Part shown: one piece after another, positions 1 through 7,795 of the stretch | Layout: every line of letters begins with the position of its first letter | How positions within the stretch are numbered: position 1 is the first letter of the stretch | Assembly (NCBI RefSeq): GCF_030144325.1 | Contig: NZ_CP126307.1 | Location: forward strand, 4,988,001-5,052,000 | Origin: Bosea vestrisii | Lineage (GTDB): Bacteria > Pseudomonadota > Alphaproteobacteria > Rhizobiales > Beijerinckiaceae | DNA: 64,000 nt | Direction: 5' to 3' | Translations under genes and position numbers: made by a program | The notes under the pieces: generated by a model | Told to the model about the DNA's origin: nothing | The model's database searches: none | What the model saw: the letters and a program-made list of their open reading frames with translations, nothing else

Positions 1-528
1 TCGCCGCGAGCCGCTTCCTTTCACGACGTGATGGAGCAGGAGGACCGCGTCCTCTTCGTCCAGACCTTCTCGAAGAACTGGGCGATGACCGGCTGGCGCG
101 TCGGCTGGATCGAGGTGCCGCCCGCCTTCGGCCAGATCGTCGAGAACCTGATCCAGTACTCGACCTCCGGCTCGCCGGTCTTCGTCCAGCGCGCCGCCAT
201 CGCGGCCCTGGAGGAGGGCGAGCCTTTCGTCGCCGAGCAGATCGCCCGTGCCACCGAAGGCCGGCGCATCATCGCCGAAGGGCTGAAGGCGACGAACCGC
301 GTGACGCTGCAGGCACCGGACGGTGCCTTCTACCAGTTCTTCGCCGTCGACGGCCGCACCGATTCGCGCGCGCTGGCAATCGAGCTGGTCGACAAGGCCA
401 ATGTCGGTCTGGCGCCCGGCACCGCCTTCGGACCGGGCGGCGAGACCGGCCTCAGGCTCTGCTTTGCCCGCAAGGCGTCGGATCTCGTTGAAACGGTGGC
501 GCGTCTGCAGAAGGCGCTGGCCGGTTGA
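1..528 (+). CDS. Class I/II PLP-dependent aminotransferase, C-terminal part (cut by window start)
   Basis: The reading frame is open from base 1, so only about the last 175 residues are present. Near the start is SKNWAMTGWRVGW, the aminotransferase motif in which the Lys after Ser binds pyridoxal phosphate and the later Arg belongs to the substrate pocket. The remainder matches the small C-terminal domain of the aspartate aminotransferase fold, with GAFYQFF and a late LRLCFA segment containing the carboxylate-binding Arg. Substrate cannot be assigned from this piece. It ends about 100 bases before the AbrB gene on the same strand, without an obvious terminator. Confidence 0.85.
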   Translation, partial: SPRAASFHDVMEQEDRVLFVQTFSKNWAMTGWRVGWIEVPPAFGQIVENLIQYSTSGSPVFVQRAAIAALEEGEPFVAEQIARATEGRRIIAEGLKATNRVTLQAPDGAFYQFFAVDGRTDSRALAIELVDKANVGLAPGTAFGPGGETGLRLCFARKASDLVETVARLQKALAG

Positions 529-629
529 CACGCCAGTGTCATGCCCCGCTTGCGCCCCGAGCGTTTGACCTGAAGGCTGGTGGCCGTCATTGATGCGGCG
601 TTGCGCCCCGACGGCGCATCGCGAGCATC

Positions 630-1703
630 ATGCCTGTTCCGAGCTACGTTCCCTATCATCTGCGCACCCTGTCGCGTGAAGCGGCGGTAATCGCTTGCGC
701 GGCGCTCGGCGGCACATTCTTCGCCCTGCTCGACGTTCCGGCGGCCTGGCTCTCGGGTTCGATGCTGCTGGTTTCCGTTCTCGGTATCACTCGGCCGCTG
801 CCCGATCTGCGCCGTCCCTGGTTCGATTCGACCATGGTGATGTCTGGCGCGCTGATCGGCTCGGCTGCGACGCCCGAGGCGCTCGCCGCGACGGCGCGCT
901 ATCCCGGCTCGCTGCTCGTGCTGGTCGTCGGCCTCGTCGCGATCATGTTGGCCACCGGCGCCTATCTGCGCTTCGTCGCGCGCTGGAGCTGGATCGACTC
1001 GCTACTGGCGGCGGCGCCCGGCGCGCTATCGGCCGTGATCTCGGTGGCGCAGGACAAGGGCGCCAATATCGGCCGTATCGCCGCGATCCAGCTCTTCCGC
1101 ATCCTCGTCCTGGTCGCGGTCCTGCCCAGCATCATGAAGCTGAGCAGCGGCGGCGTTCCGCTCGCTTTGCCGCCGCCTGTTGTGATCGCGAGCGTTGGCC
1201 ATATGGCGCTGCTGCTCGGCGGCGGGCTGGTCACGGGGCTGATCTTCGAGAAAATCGGGATCACCGCGCCCTTCATCCTCGGCGCGACCCTGGCGAGCGC
1301 CGTGCTGCACGGCACCGGCCTTGTCCACGGCACGATGCCGCCGGAGATCACGATCGCGGTGATGGTCATGCTCGGCGCCGCCATGGGCGGGCGTGTCTCA
1401 AACCTGAAACGCAACGAGATCGCGGCGCTGTTCCCCCTCGCGATCGGCGGCTTCGTCGTCTCGATGGCCGTCGCCTTCGCCTTCGCCTGGCCGGCGGCCT
1501 GGCTCGCCGGCGTGCCCTATGCCAGCGCCATGGCCGCCTTCGCGCCCGGCGGGCTCGAGGCCATGGCGCTGCTCGCCTTCGCCATGGGGCTCGATCCGCT
1601 CTATGTCGGCGCCCACCATCTGGTGCGCTTCATGGCGCTCGGGCTCTTGATGCCGTTCCTGGTCAGCTGGGTGAAGCCTGAGAAGCCGAGCGGCGAGAGC
1701 TGA
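630..1703 (+). CDS. AbrB family integral membrane protein
   Basis: The 357-residue product is almost wholly hydrophobic, with about ten predicted membrane spans. It shows the two-fold repeat seen in AbrB-type proteins: a Gly-rich segment with PAWLSGSMLLV near the N-terminus and the similar region PFILGATLASAVL in the second half. PGALSAVISVAQDKGAN and PGGLEAMALLAFAMG are the paired PG-containing motifs of the family. Members are often mislabelled ammonia monooxygenase, but no enzymatic function is implied. E. coli AbrB is linked to expression of aidB; the true substrate is unknown. The ATG start follows the preceding gene by about 100 bases and has no strong ribosome binding site. Confidence 0.8.
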   Translation: MPVPSYVPYHLRTLSREAAVIACAALGGTFFALLDVPAAWLSGSMLLVSVLGITRPLPDLRRPWFDSTMVMSGALIGSAATPEALAATARYPGSLLVLVVGLVAIMLATGAYLRFVARWSWIDSLLAAAPGALSAVISVAQDKGANIGRIAAIQLFRILVLVAVLPSIMKLSSGGVPLALPPPVVIASVGHMALLLGGGLVTGLIFEKIGITAPFILGATLASAVLHGTGLVHGTMPPEITIAVMVMLGAAMGGRVSNLKRNEIAALFPLAIGGFVVSMAVAFAFAWPAAWLAGVPYASAMAAFAPGGLEAMALLAFAMGLDPLYVGAHHLVRFMALGLLMPFLVSWVKPEKPSGES

Positions 1704-1706
1704 CGC

Positions 1707-2636
1707 TCAGGCCACGCCGTTGGTGTGCGTCATCAGCGAGTAGAGCGAGGTCGTGCCGCAGATGAAGAGCCGGTTCCGCTTCGGCCCGCCGAAGCAGAGA
1801 TTGGCGACCACCTCCGGCACCAGCACCTTGCCAATCAGCGTGCCGTCCGGGTCGTAGACATGGACGCCGTCGGCGGCGCTGCTCCAGAGCCGTCCGGAGA
1901 CGTCGAAGCGGAAGCCGTCGAACAGCCCGTTCGTGCAGGTGGCGAAGACCGAGGAGGCGCCGAGCGTCCTGCCGTCACCGGTCACCGCGACCTTGCGGAT
2001 ATGACGCGGCCCGTTCTGCGGATCATGGCTCGCGCCGGTATCGGCGATGTAGAGCGCGCTCTCGTCGGGCGAGAAGGCCAGTCCGTTCGGCTTGACGAAA
2101 TCGTCGGCCGCGATGGTCACCTCACCGCTCTGCGGATCGATCCGATAGACATTGCAGCGGCCGATCTCGCTTTCGGCCTTGTCGCCCTCGTAATCGGTGA
2201 GGATGCCGTAATCGGGATCGGTGAACCAGATCGAACCGTCCGATTTGACCACGACGTCATTCGGCGAGTTCAGCCGCTTGCCCTGGTAATGGCTGGCCAG
2301 CACGGTGACCGAGCCGTCATGCTCGGTCCGCGTTACCTGCCGGCCGCCATGTTCGCAGGTGACGAGCCGGCCCTGCCGGTCGACGGTGTTGCCGTTGGAG
2401 TTGCGCGCCGGCTGGCGAAAGACGCCGACCTGGCCAGTGAGCGCGTCATAGCGCATCATCCGGTCGTTCGGGATGTCGGACCAGACCAATGTCTGGTGCG
2501 CCGGGAACCAGGCCGGGCCTTCCGACCAGCGCGCCCCGGTCCACAGCCGCTCCATCCGGGCCGAGCCCGGCACGATCCGGTGAAAGCGCGGGTCGAGCAC
2601 CTCGACGCGAAAACCCTCGATGAAGCCGAATGTCAT
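1707..2636 (-). CDS. SMP-30/gluconolactonase/LRE family protein
   Basis: The 309-residue product is a six-bladed beta-propeller of the SMP-30/gluconolactonase family, which hydrolyses sugar lactones using a divalent metal. Visible motifs are SEGPAWFP at the N-terminus, NSPNDVVVKSDGSIWFTDP in the middle (the metal-binding Asn and the FTDP turn), KPNGLAFSPDE and DGFRFDVSGRLW with the catalytic-site Asp. The start at 2636 is chosen over an upstream one because GGGAGG lies immediately before it, and the extra N-terminal residues of a longer reading fall in low-complexity sequence. The gene is convergent with the AbrB gene, with only three bases between their stop codons. The lactone substrate is not predictable. 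Confidence 0.85.
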   Translation of the reverse strand: MTFGFIEGFRVEVLDPRFHRIVPGSARMERLWTGARWSEGPAWFPAHQTLVWSDIPNDRMMRYDALTGQVGVFRQPARNSNGNTVDRQGRLVTCEHGGRQVTRTEHDGSVTVLASHYQGKRLNSPNDVVVKSDGSIWFTDPDYGILTDYEGDKAESEIGRCNVYRIDPQSGEVTIAADDFVKPNGLAFSPDESALYIADTGASHDPQNGPRHIRKVAVTGDGRTLGASSVFATCTNGLFDGFRFDVSGRLWSSAADGVHVYDPDGTLIGKVLVPEVVANLCFGGPKRNRLFICGTTSLYSLMTHTNGVA

Positions 2637-2720
2637 GCCTGTCCTCCCTGGAGGGGAGGGAGGATCGGCGATCCAGATGCCAGTGGCAATCGCATGAGAC
2701 ACAGGGGCTGCATGCCCGGG

Positions 2721-2831
2721 CGTCATTCTCGGGCGCAGCGAAGCGAAGACCCGAGAATCTCAGGACGAGAAGGTGCCAAACGGAGCTCCATCTGGCCTGA
2801 GATGCTCGGGTCTTCGCCCGAGCATGACGCG
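2721..2831. repeat. Family A intergenic palindromic repeat, copy 1
   Basis: About 110 bases beginning CGTCATTCTCGGGC and ending GAGCATGACGC. The two ends form a long imperfect inverted repeat, with internal complementary blocks around CCCGAGAATCTCAGG and CCTGAGATGCTCGGG. A second copy lies at 46687-46794, so this is a dispersed element and not just a terminator. It sits between the start of the SMP-30 gene and the end of the LysR gene. Confidence 0.75.
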
Positions 2832-2841
2832 CCTTGCGGAC

Positions 2842-3747
2842 TTACAGCACCAGCCCCTCGTCCCAATACGGCGTCGCACCATACAGCTCCGCCAGATAGT
2901 CGACGAAGGCGCGCACCTTCTGCTCCATGTGCCGGCGGCTCGGATAGACCGCGTAGACGGCGACACGCTTGCCGACCGAATAGTCCGGGAGCACCCTGAC
3001 CAGCGCTCCCGATTTCACCTCCGGCCCGACATCCCAGGTCGAGCGCAACGCGATGCCGACGCCGGCCAGCAGCGCCTCGCGCACGACCTCACTCGAATTG
3101 GTCCGCAGCGGCCCGTTGATCCGGACCGAAACCTGACCCTCCGGCCCATCGAGACGCCATTGGTCGGCATTGTGGGCGACGAGCGTATGGCGCGACAGGT
3201 CCTCGATGGTCTCAGGGGTGCCGTTGGCGGCGAGGTAGCCGGGCGTCGCGCAGAGCACGCGATGGTTCGGCGCCAGCCGCTTCGCAACCAGGCTCGAATC
3301 GCGCAGATCGGCGATCCGTATCGCCAGATCGAATCCCTCCGCGATGATGTCGACAAAAGCATCGCTCAGGATCAGCTCGACATTCACCGCAGGGTTGGCG
3401 TCGAGGAAGGGTTTCAGATGCGGCGCGACATGCATTCGCCCGAACGAGGTCGGCGCCGAGACGCGCAAGGTTCCGCGCGCCTGGCCGGCGCCGCTGGCGA
3501 CCCAGGCCTCGGCTTCCTCAATCGAGCCAAGGATCGACACCACCCGCTCATAGAAGCCCTGGCCGGCCTCGGTCAGCGAAAGCTGGCGCGTGGTGCGCTG
3601 GAGCAGGCGCACGCCGAGCCGATCTTCGAGGCGGCGGATACGCTTGGAGATGACGGCCGGTGAGAGGTTGAGCTCGCGGGCGGCGGCAGACATGCTCTTG
3701 GCCGTGACGACATGGGCGAAGACGTCGAGGTCGCCAAACCGATCCAT
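2842..3747 (-). CDS. LysR family transcriptional regulator
   Basis: The 301-residue product has a typical LysR layout. An N-terminal winged helix-turn-helix covers about residues 1-60 (FAHVVTAKSMSAAARELNL, then SPAVISKRIRRLEDRLG and the TRQLSLTEAG wing). A substrate-binding domain of two alpha/beta lobes follows from about residue 90. It belongs to the branch with the LQRTTR motif, often annotated as DsdC/YhjC-like. It is transcribed divergently from glcD across about 160 bases, so control of the glycolate oxidase genes is the obvious hypothesis; no clear T-N11-A operator could be fixed by eye. The start at 3747 gives the family's usual N-terminus; an upstream ATG would add 20 unrelated residues. 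Confidence 0.9.
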   Translation of the reverse strand: MDRFGDLDVFAHVVTAKSMSAAARELNLSPAVISKRIRRLEDRLGVRLLQRTTRQLSLTEAGQGFYERVVSILGSIEEAEAWVASGAGQARGTLRVSAPTSFGRMHVAPHLKPFLDANPAVNVELILSDAFVDIIAEGFDLAIRIADLRDSSLVAKRLAPNHRVLCATPGYLAANGTPETIEDLSRHTLVAHNADQWRLDGPEGQVSVRINGPLRTNSSEVVREALLAGVGIALRSTWDVGPEVKSGALVRVLPDYSVGKRVAVYAVYPSRRHMEQKVRAFVDYLAELYGATPYWDEGLVL

Positions 3748-3908
3748 GCGCCCACCATCTTTTCCGTTTTGGAAATAATCATGCACGTTACTCGCGCTGC
3801 GCCACATGTGGAAGTATTCTAGAGTCGCATCGGACTCGTTCGGTGCATGTGCGCAGCGATGGTGCCTGGCGGCTCCGAAGGCGAGGGAAGGTGAGTGGAG
3901 GATTTGCT

Positions 3909-5345
3909 ATGAGTGCGATCGCCTTTCCGGTGCCCGATGCCGGCATCCTCGCCCGCCGTGACGCCATCATCGCCGGCCTCGCGGGGCTGGTCGCACCCGA
4001 TGCGCTGATCACCTCGGAGGACGAGCGCCGGCCCTATGAGACCGATGCGCTGACCGCCTATCGCCGCATGCCGCTCGCCGTCGTGCTGCCCTCGACCACG
4101 CAGGAGGTCGCCGCCGTGCTGCGCTATTGCGGTGAGCAGGGCGTGCCGGTCGTGCCGCGCGGCGCCGGCACCTCGCTCGCCGGTGGCGCGATCCCGCAGG
4201 AGGACGCCGTGGTGATCGGCGTCTCCAAGATGAACCGCATCCTGGAGATCGATTACGCCAACCGCACCGCCAGGGTGCAGGCCGGCGTCACCAATCTCGC
4301 CGTCACCGGCGCGGTCTCGGCCGACGGCTTCTTCTACGCGCCCGACCCGTCCTCGCAGCTCGCCTGCTCGATCGGCGGCAATATCGGGATGAACTCCGGC
4401 GGCGCGCATTGCCTGAAATACGGCGTCACCACCAACAATGTGCTCGGCGTCACCCTGGTGATGCTCGACGGCAGCATCGTCGAGATCGGCGGCGGCCATC
4501 TCGATGCGCCCGGCTACGACCTGCTCGGCTTGATCGTCGGCTCTGAAGGGCAGCTCGGCATCGTCACCGAGGCGACGGTGCGCATCCTGCGTTCGGCGGA
4601 AGGCGCGCGGCCCGTCCTGTTCGGTTTCCCGACTAGTGTCGAGGCCGGCGCCGCTGTCGCCGCGATCATCGGCGCCGGCATCATCCCGGTGGCGATGGAG
4701 TTCATGGACAAGCCGGCGATCGAGATCTGCGAGGCCTTCGCCCATGCCGGTTATCCCATGGATTGCGGAGCCCTCTTGATCATCGAGGTCGAGGGTTCGG
4801 AAGCCGAGATGGACGCCCAGCTCGCCCGCATCGTCGCAATCGCAAGGGAGCACGGCGTCGGCACGGTCAAGGAGAGCAAGTCGGCGATGGAGACGGCGGC
4901 GATCTGGAAAGGTCGCAAATCCGCCTTCGGCGCGACCGGCCGCATCGCCGATTACATCTGCATGGACGGCACGATCCCGACCGGGCAACTGCCCTTCGTG
5001 CTCGAACGCATGGACGAGATCATCAAGGGTTATGGCCTGCGTGTCGCCAATGTCTTCCATGCTGGCGACGGCAATCTCCACCCGCTGATCCTCTACAACT
5101 GCAACGATCCGGTCGAGGCGCAGAAGGCCGAGGATGCCGGCAACGACATCCTCAAGCTCTGCGTCGAGGTCGGCGGCTGCCTCACCGGCGAGCACGGCGT
5201 CGGCATCGAGAAGCGCGACCTGATGACCGTCCAGTTCAACGAGGCCGACCTGCACCAGCAGCAACGGGTCAGGGCGGTGTTCGATCCGCGCTGGCTGATG
5301 AATCCGGCCAAGGTGTTTCCGCTCGAAGGTCGGGTCGCGGCGTGA
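3909..5345 (+). CDS. glcD: Glycolate oxidase subunit GlcD (FAD-binding)
   Basis: The 478-residue product is an FAD-linked oxidase of the GlcD/D-lactate dehydrogenase type. It has an N-terminal PCMH-type FAD domain with PRGAGTSLAGGAIP and the QLACSIGGNIGMNSGG region that binds the pyrophosphate of FAD. The C-terminal substrate domain contains NVFHAGDGNLHPLI, whose His residues are active-site ligands, and ends with the GEHGVGIEKRDLM motif. It oxidises glycolate to glyoxylate together with GlcE and GlcF and passes electrons to the respiratory chain. The start at 3909 is supported by GGAGG eight bases upstream. It heads the glc operon and is divergent from a LysR gene. Confidence 0.93.
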   Translation: MSAIAFPVPDAGILARRDAIIAGLAGLVAPDALITSEDERRPYETDALTAYRRMPLAVVLPSTTQEVAAVLRYCGEQGVPVVPRGAGTSLAGGAIPQEDAVVIGVSKMNRILEIDYANRTARVQAGVTNLAVTGAVSADGFFYAPDPSSQLACSIGGNIGMNSGGAHCLKYGVTTNNVLGVTLVMLDGSIVEIGGGHLDAPGYDLLGLIVGSEGQLGIVTEATVRILRSAEGARPVLFGFPTSVEAGAAVAAIIGAGIIPVAMEFMDKPAIEICEAFAHAGYPMDCGALLIIEVEGSEAEMDAQLARIVAIAREHGVGTVKESKSAMETAAIWKGRKSAFGATGRIADYICMDGTIPTGQLPFVLERMDEIIKGYGLRVANVFHAGDGNLHPLILYNCNDPVEAQKAEDAGNDILKLCVEVGGCLTGEHGVGIEKRDLMTVQFNEADLHQQQRVRAVFDPRWLMNPAKVFPLEGRVAA

Positions 5346-5350
5346 TGAGG

Positions 5351-5507
5351 CTCTCCGTCTTTCCGGGACGCTGCGCAGCAGCGGGCCCGGAACCCAGAAC
5401 CGATGGCGGACATAAGAGGGGCTCGACGCTGCAGCGCTCATTTCGTTCAATGGCATCGGTTCTGGGTTCCGGGCTCTTCGCTGCGCGAAGCCCCGGAAAG
5501 ACGGCGG
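5351..5507. repeat. Family B palindromic repeat, copy 1 (upstream of the GIY-YIG gene)
   Basis: About 155 bases that start CTCTCCGTCTTTCCGGG and end CCCCGGAAAGACGG. The terminal halves are inverted copies of each other and include GGAACCCAGAACCGAT on the left and ATCGGTTCTGGGTTCC on the right, each with a smaller internal palindrome (CTGCGCAGCAG on the left, CTGCGCGAAG on the right). The same element recurs at 5807-5965 in the same orientation, on the other side of the GIY-YIG gene. Confidence 0.8.
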
Positions 5508-5510
5508 AGG

Positions 5511-5804
5511 ATGGCCTTGCCGTTCCACGTCTATTTGCTTGCGAGCGGGCAGCATGGAACGCTCTATCTCGGCGTGACGCGCGACCTTGCTCGCCGCGTC
5601 CACGAGCACAAGAGCAAGGTCCTGCCCGGCTTCTCGCGGAGATACAGCGTCGATCGGTTGGTCTGGTACGAGGAGTATCCGACGGCAACCGAGGCTATCG
5701 AGCGCGAGAAGGACATGAAGAGGTGGCGTCGCGACTGGAAGGTCAGGTTGATCGAGGAGCGGAACCCGCTTTGGGCCGATCTCTATCCGCTGCTGGCGCG
5801 GTGA
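5511..5804 (+). CDS. Single-domain GIY-YIG nuclease family protein
   Basis: The 97-residue product is little more than one GIY-YIG catalytic domain. HVYLLA and LYLGVT form the two strands that name the family, RDLARRVHEHK carries the catalytic Arg, and EAIEREKDMKRW supplies the helix with the metal-binding Glu. The family's small stand-alone members (UPF0213-like) are poorly characterised and presumed to cut DNA. The ATG at 5511 follows GGCGGAGG directly, so spacing to the ribosome site is unusually short; a longer N-terminus would be encoded by the repeat itself and is unlikely. The gene lies between glcD and glcE, which are normally adjacent, and is bracketed by two copies of repeat family B. 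This suggests later insertion as a unit. Confidence 0.85.
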   Translation: MALPFHVYLLASGQHGTLYLGVTRDLARRVHEHKSKVLPGFSRRYSVDRLVWYEEYPTATEAIEREKDMKRWRRDWKVRLIEERNPLWADLYPLLAR

Positions 5805-5806
5805 AC

Positions 5807-5965
5807 CTCTCCCGTCATTCCGGGGCTTCGCGTAGCGAAGAGCCCGGAACCCAGAACCGACGGAAGGCATCGATAAGGCTCAACATTCCCGGAGCTCTTT
5901 TTCCAGCGGTATCGGTTCTGGGTTCCGGGCTCGGGCCTTCGGCCCGCCCCGGAAAGACAGGGTAG
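5807..5965. repeat. Family B palindromic repeat, copy 2 (downstream of the GIY-YIG gene)
   Basis: This copy starts CTCTCCCGTCATTCCGGGG and ends GCCCCGGAAAGACAGGG, in the same orientation as the copy at 5351-5507. It repeats the CCGGAACCCAGAACCGA and ATCGGTTCTGGGTTCCGGG blocks. The central part differs between copies. It ends a few bases before the glcE start codon and may supply its leader. Confidence 0.8.
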
Positions 5966-5972
5966 GCTTCTG

Positions 5973-7157
5973 ATGCTCCACACTCCCACCACCGAGGCAC
6001 AGGCCTGCGCCGTCGTCGCTTCGATCGTCGAGGCGCGCGTTCCGCTTGCCATTCGCGGCGGCGGCACGCGCACCGGGCTCGGCCGGCCGGACAATGCCGT
6101 CAGCACCATCTCCAGCGCCGGGCTCACCGGCATCACCCTCTACGAGCCCTCTGAGATGGTGATCGGCGCCAAAGCCGGCACGCCGCTGAGGCTGATCGAG
6201 GAGACGCTGGCCGCGCGTGGCCAGATGCTGCCCTTCGAGCCGATGGACCATCGCGCTCTGCTCGGCACCGAGGGCGAGCCGACGATCGGCGCCATCGCTG
6301 CCGGGAACATTTCCGGCCCGCGCCGGATCAATGCCGGCGCCGCCCGCGACTCCCTGATCGGCATCAAGCTGATCAACGGCCGTGGCGAGCTGGTGAAGTC
6401 GGGCGGGCGGGTGATGAAGAACGTCACCGGCCTCGACCTGGTGAAGCTCGTCGCCGGCAGCTTCGGCACCCTCGGTTTCCTCACCGAAGTGACCTTCCGC
6501 GTCCTGCCGCGTCCTGAGCGCGTCGTCACCCTGATCTGGGAGGACCTCGCCGACGAGGCGGCGGTGGCGCTGCTCTCGGGCGCGCTCGGCTCGCCCTTCG
6601 AACCCATGGCCGCAGCGCACCTGCCGGCCGGGATCGGTGCGGAAGAGCCTCGCACCTTGCTGAGGCTAGAGAACTTCTCGGCCTCGATCAGCTATCGTGC
6701 CGCCGAGCTCGCCCGCCTCTTGAAGCCTCACGGGCGACCCGCGCTGGTCGAGGGGCGCGCATCCGACACGCTCTGGCGCGAGGTCAGGGATGCCGCCTTC
6801 TTCGCCAGCACGCAGGAGGCCGTCTGGCGGCTCTCGCTCGCGCCGACCAGTGGGCCGAGAGCGACCGCCGCGATTACGCGCACTGTGCCGGGTGCCCGCT
6901 GGTTCTACGATTGGGGCGGCGGTCTGATCTGGCTCGCCGTGCCGGCCGACGGAGACGCTGGCGCCGCCGCGATCCGCACAGCTCTGAAGCCGCTCGGCGG
7001 CCATGCCACTTTGGTGCGGGCGCCCGATGCGGTGCGGGCGGTGGTTCCCGTTTTCGAGCCGCTCTCCGAGCCGCTGATGCGGGTGACTGCGGGCATCAAG
7101 AAAAGCTTCGACCCGGAGGGCGTGTTCGAGCCCGGCCGGATGTATGCGGGGATCTGA
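5973..7157 (+). CDS. glcE: Glycolate oxidase subunit GlcE (FAD-binding)
   Basis: The 394-residue product is the second FAD-linked subunit of glycolate oxidase. The N-terminal FAD domain shows PLAIRGGGTRTGLGRP, followed by GAIAAGNISGPRRINAGAAR and the characteristic KSGGRVMKNVTGLDLVKL segment. The C-terminus ends with the FDPEGVFEPGRMY motif shared by GlcD/GlcE proteins. The ATG at 5973 starts right after repeat B, with AGGGTAGGC just upstream as a possible ribosome site. Its stop codon overlaps the next start by one base (TGATG), showing translational coupling to the DUF2585 gene. Confidence 0.92.
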   Translation: MLHTPTTEAQACAVVASIVEARVPLAIRGGGTRTGLGRPDNAVSTISSAGLTGITLYEPSEMVIGAKAGTPLRLIEETLAARGQMLPFEPMDHRALLGTEGEPTIGAIAAGNISGPRRINAGAARDSLIGIKLINGRGELVKSGGRVMKNVTGLDLVKLVAGSFGTLGFLTEVTFRVLPRPERVVTLIWEDLADEAAVALLSGALGSPFEPMAAAHLPAGIGAEEPRTLLRLENFSASISYRAAELARLLKPHGRPALVEGRASDTLWREVRDAAFFASTQEAVWRLSLAPTSGPRATAAITRTVPGARWFYDWGGGLIWLAVPADGDAGAAAIRTALKPLGGHATLVRAPDAVRAVVPVFEPLSEPLMRVTAGIKKSFDPEGVFEPGRMYAGI

Positions 7158-7792
7158 TGGCGCTCGCTGAACCGCTTTCCTCCGGCGCGCCCACGGCGCG
7201 CGCGAACTGGGCGCCCGGTCGCCTCGGCCCCGTCGCCATTGCTGTGCTGGCGGTGCTGCTGACTACCGGCGCGGCGGCGATCCTGCTCTGGATGGGCCGC
7301 GAGCCGATCTGCAAATGCGGGACGATCAAGCTCTGGCAGGGCACGGTGATGTCCTCCGAGAACTCCCAGCACATTGCCGACTGGTACACCTTCTCCCACA
7401 TCATCCACGGCTTCCTGTTCTATGGTCTGTTCTGGCTGATCCGGCGCCTCACCGGCCTGCCGATCTCCGTCGGCCTCGCGCTGCTGCTCGCCATCGTGCT
7501 GGAGAGCGCCTGGGAGATCACCGAGAACACCGATGCGGTGATCAATCACTACCGCACGGCCACGATCTCGCTCGACTATTATGGCGACAGCGTCCTGAAC
7601 TCGGTCAGCGACATCCTCGCCATGGCCCTGGGCTTCCTGTTCGCGCGGTTCGCGCCGGTCTGGATCACGGTGTCTGGCGCGCTGGCGATGGAACTGATCG
7701 TCGGCTGGCTGATCCGCGACAACCTCACCCTCAACGTCATCATGCTGCTCTGGCCGATGGACTGGATCAAAGCCTGGCAGGGCGGAGCCTGA
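7157..7792 (+). CDS. DUF2585 (UPF0314) family membrane protein
   Basis: The 211-residue product has an N-terminal membrane span at about residues 22-45 and further hydrophobic segments, four to five in all. Conserved features of the family are REPICKCGTIKLWQG, MSSENSQHIADWYTFSHIIHG, ESAWEITENT and INHYRTATISLDYYGDS. The function of the family is unknown. It is translationally coupled to glcE (one-base overlap) and only three bases from glcF, so it is embedded in the glycolate oxidase operon. A role in membrane attachment or quinone coupling of the complex is possible but is only inference from position. Confidence 0.85.
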   Translation: MALAEPLSSGAPTARANWAPGRLGPVAIAVLAVLLTTGAAAILLWMGREPICKCGTIKLWQGTVMSSENSQHIADWYTFSHIIHGFLFYGLFWLIRRLTGLPISVGLALLLAIVLESAWEITENTDAVINHYRTATISLDYYGDSVLNSVSDILAMALGFLFARFAPVWITVSGALAMELIVGWLIRDNLTLNVIMLLWPMDWIKAWQGGA

Positions 7793-7795
7793 GCG

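Noticed and set aside
5403..5510. Upstream start for the GIY-YIG protein
   Set aside because: The additional 36 residues would be encoded by the palindromic repeat and are not related to the family.
3819..5870. 683-codon minus-strand frame over glcD and the GIY-YIG gene
   Set aside because: It covers two real genes and two repeats on the other strand, and has the skewed composition of an antisense shadow.
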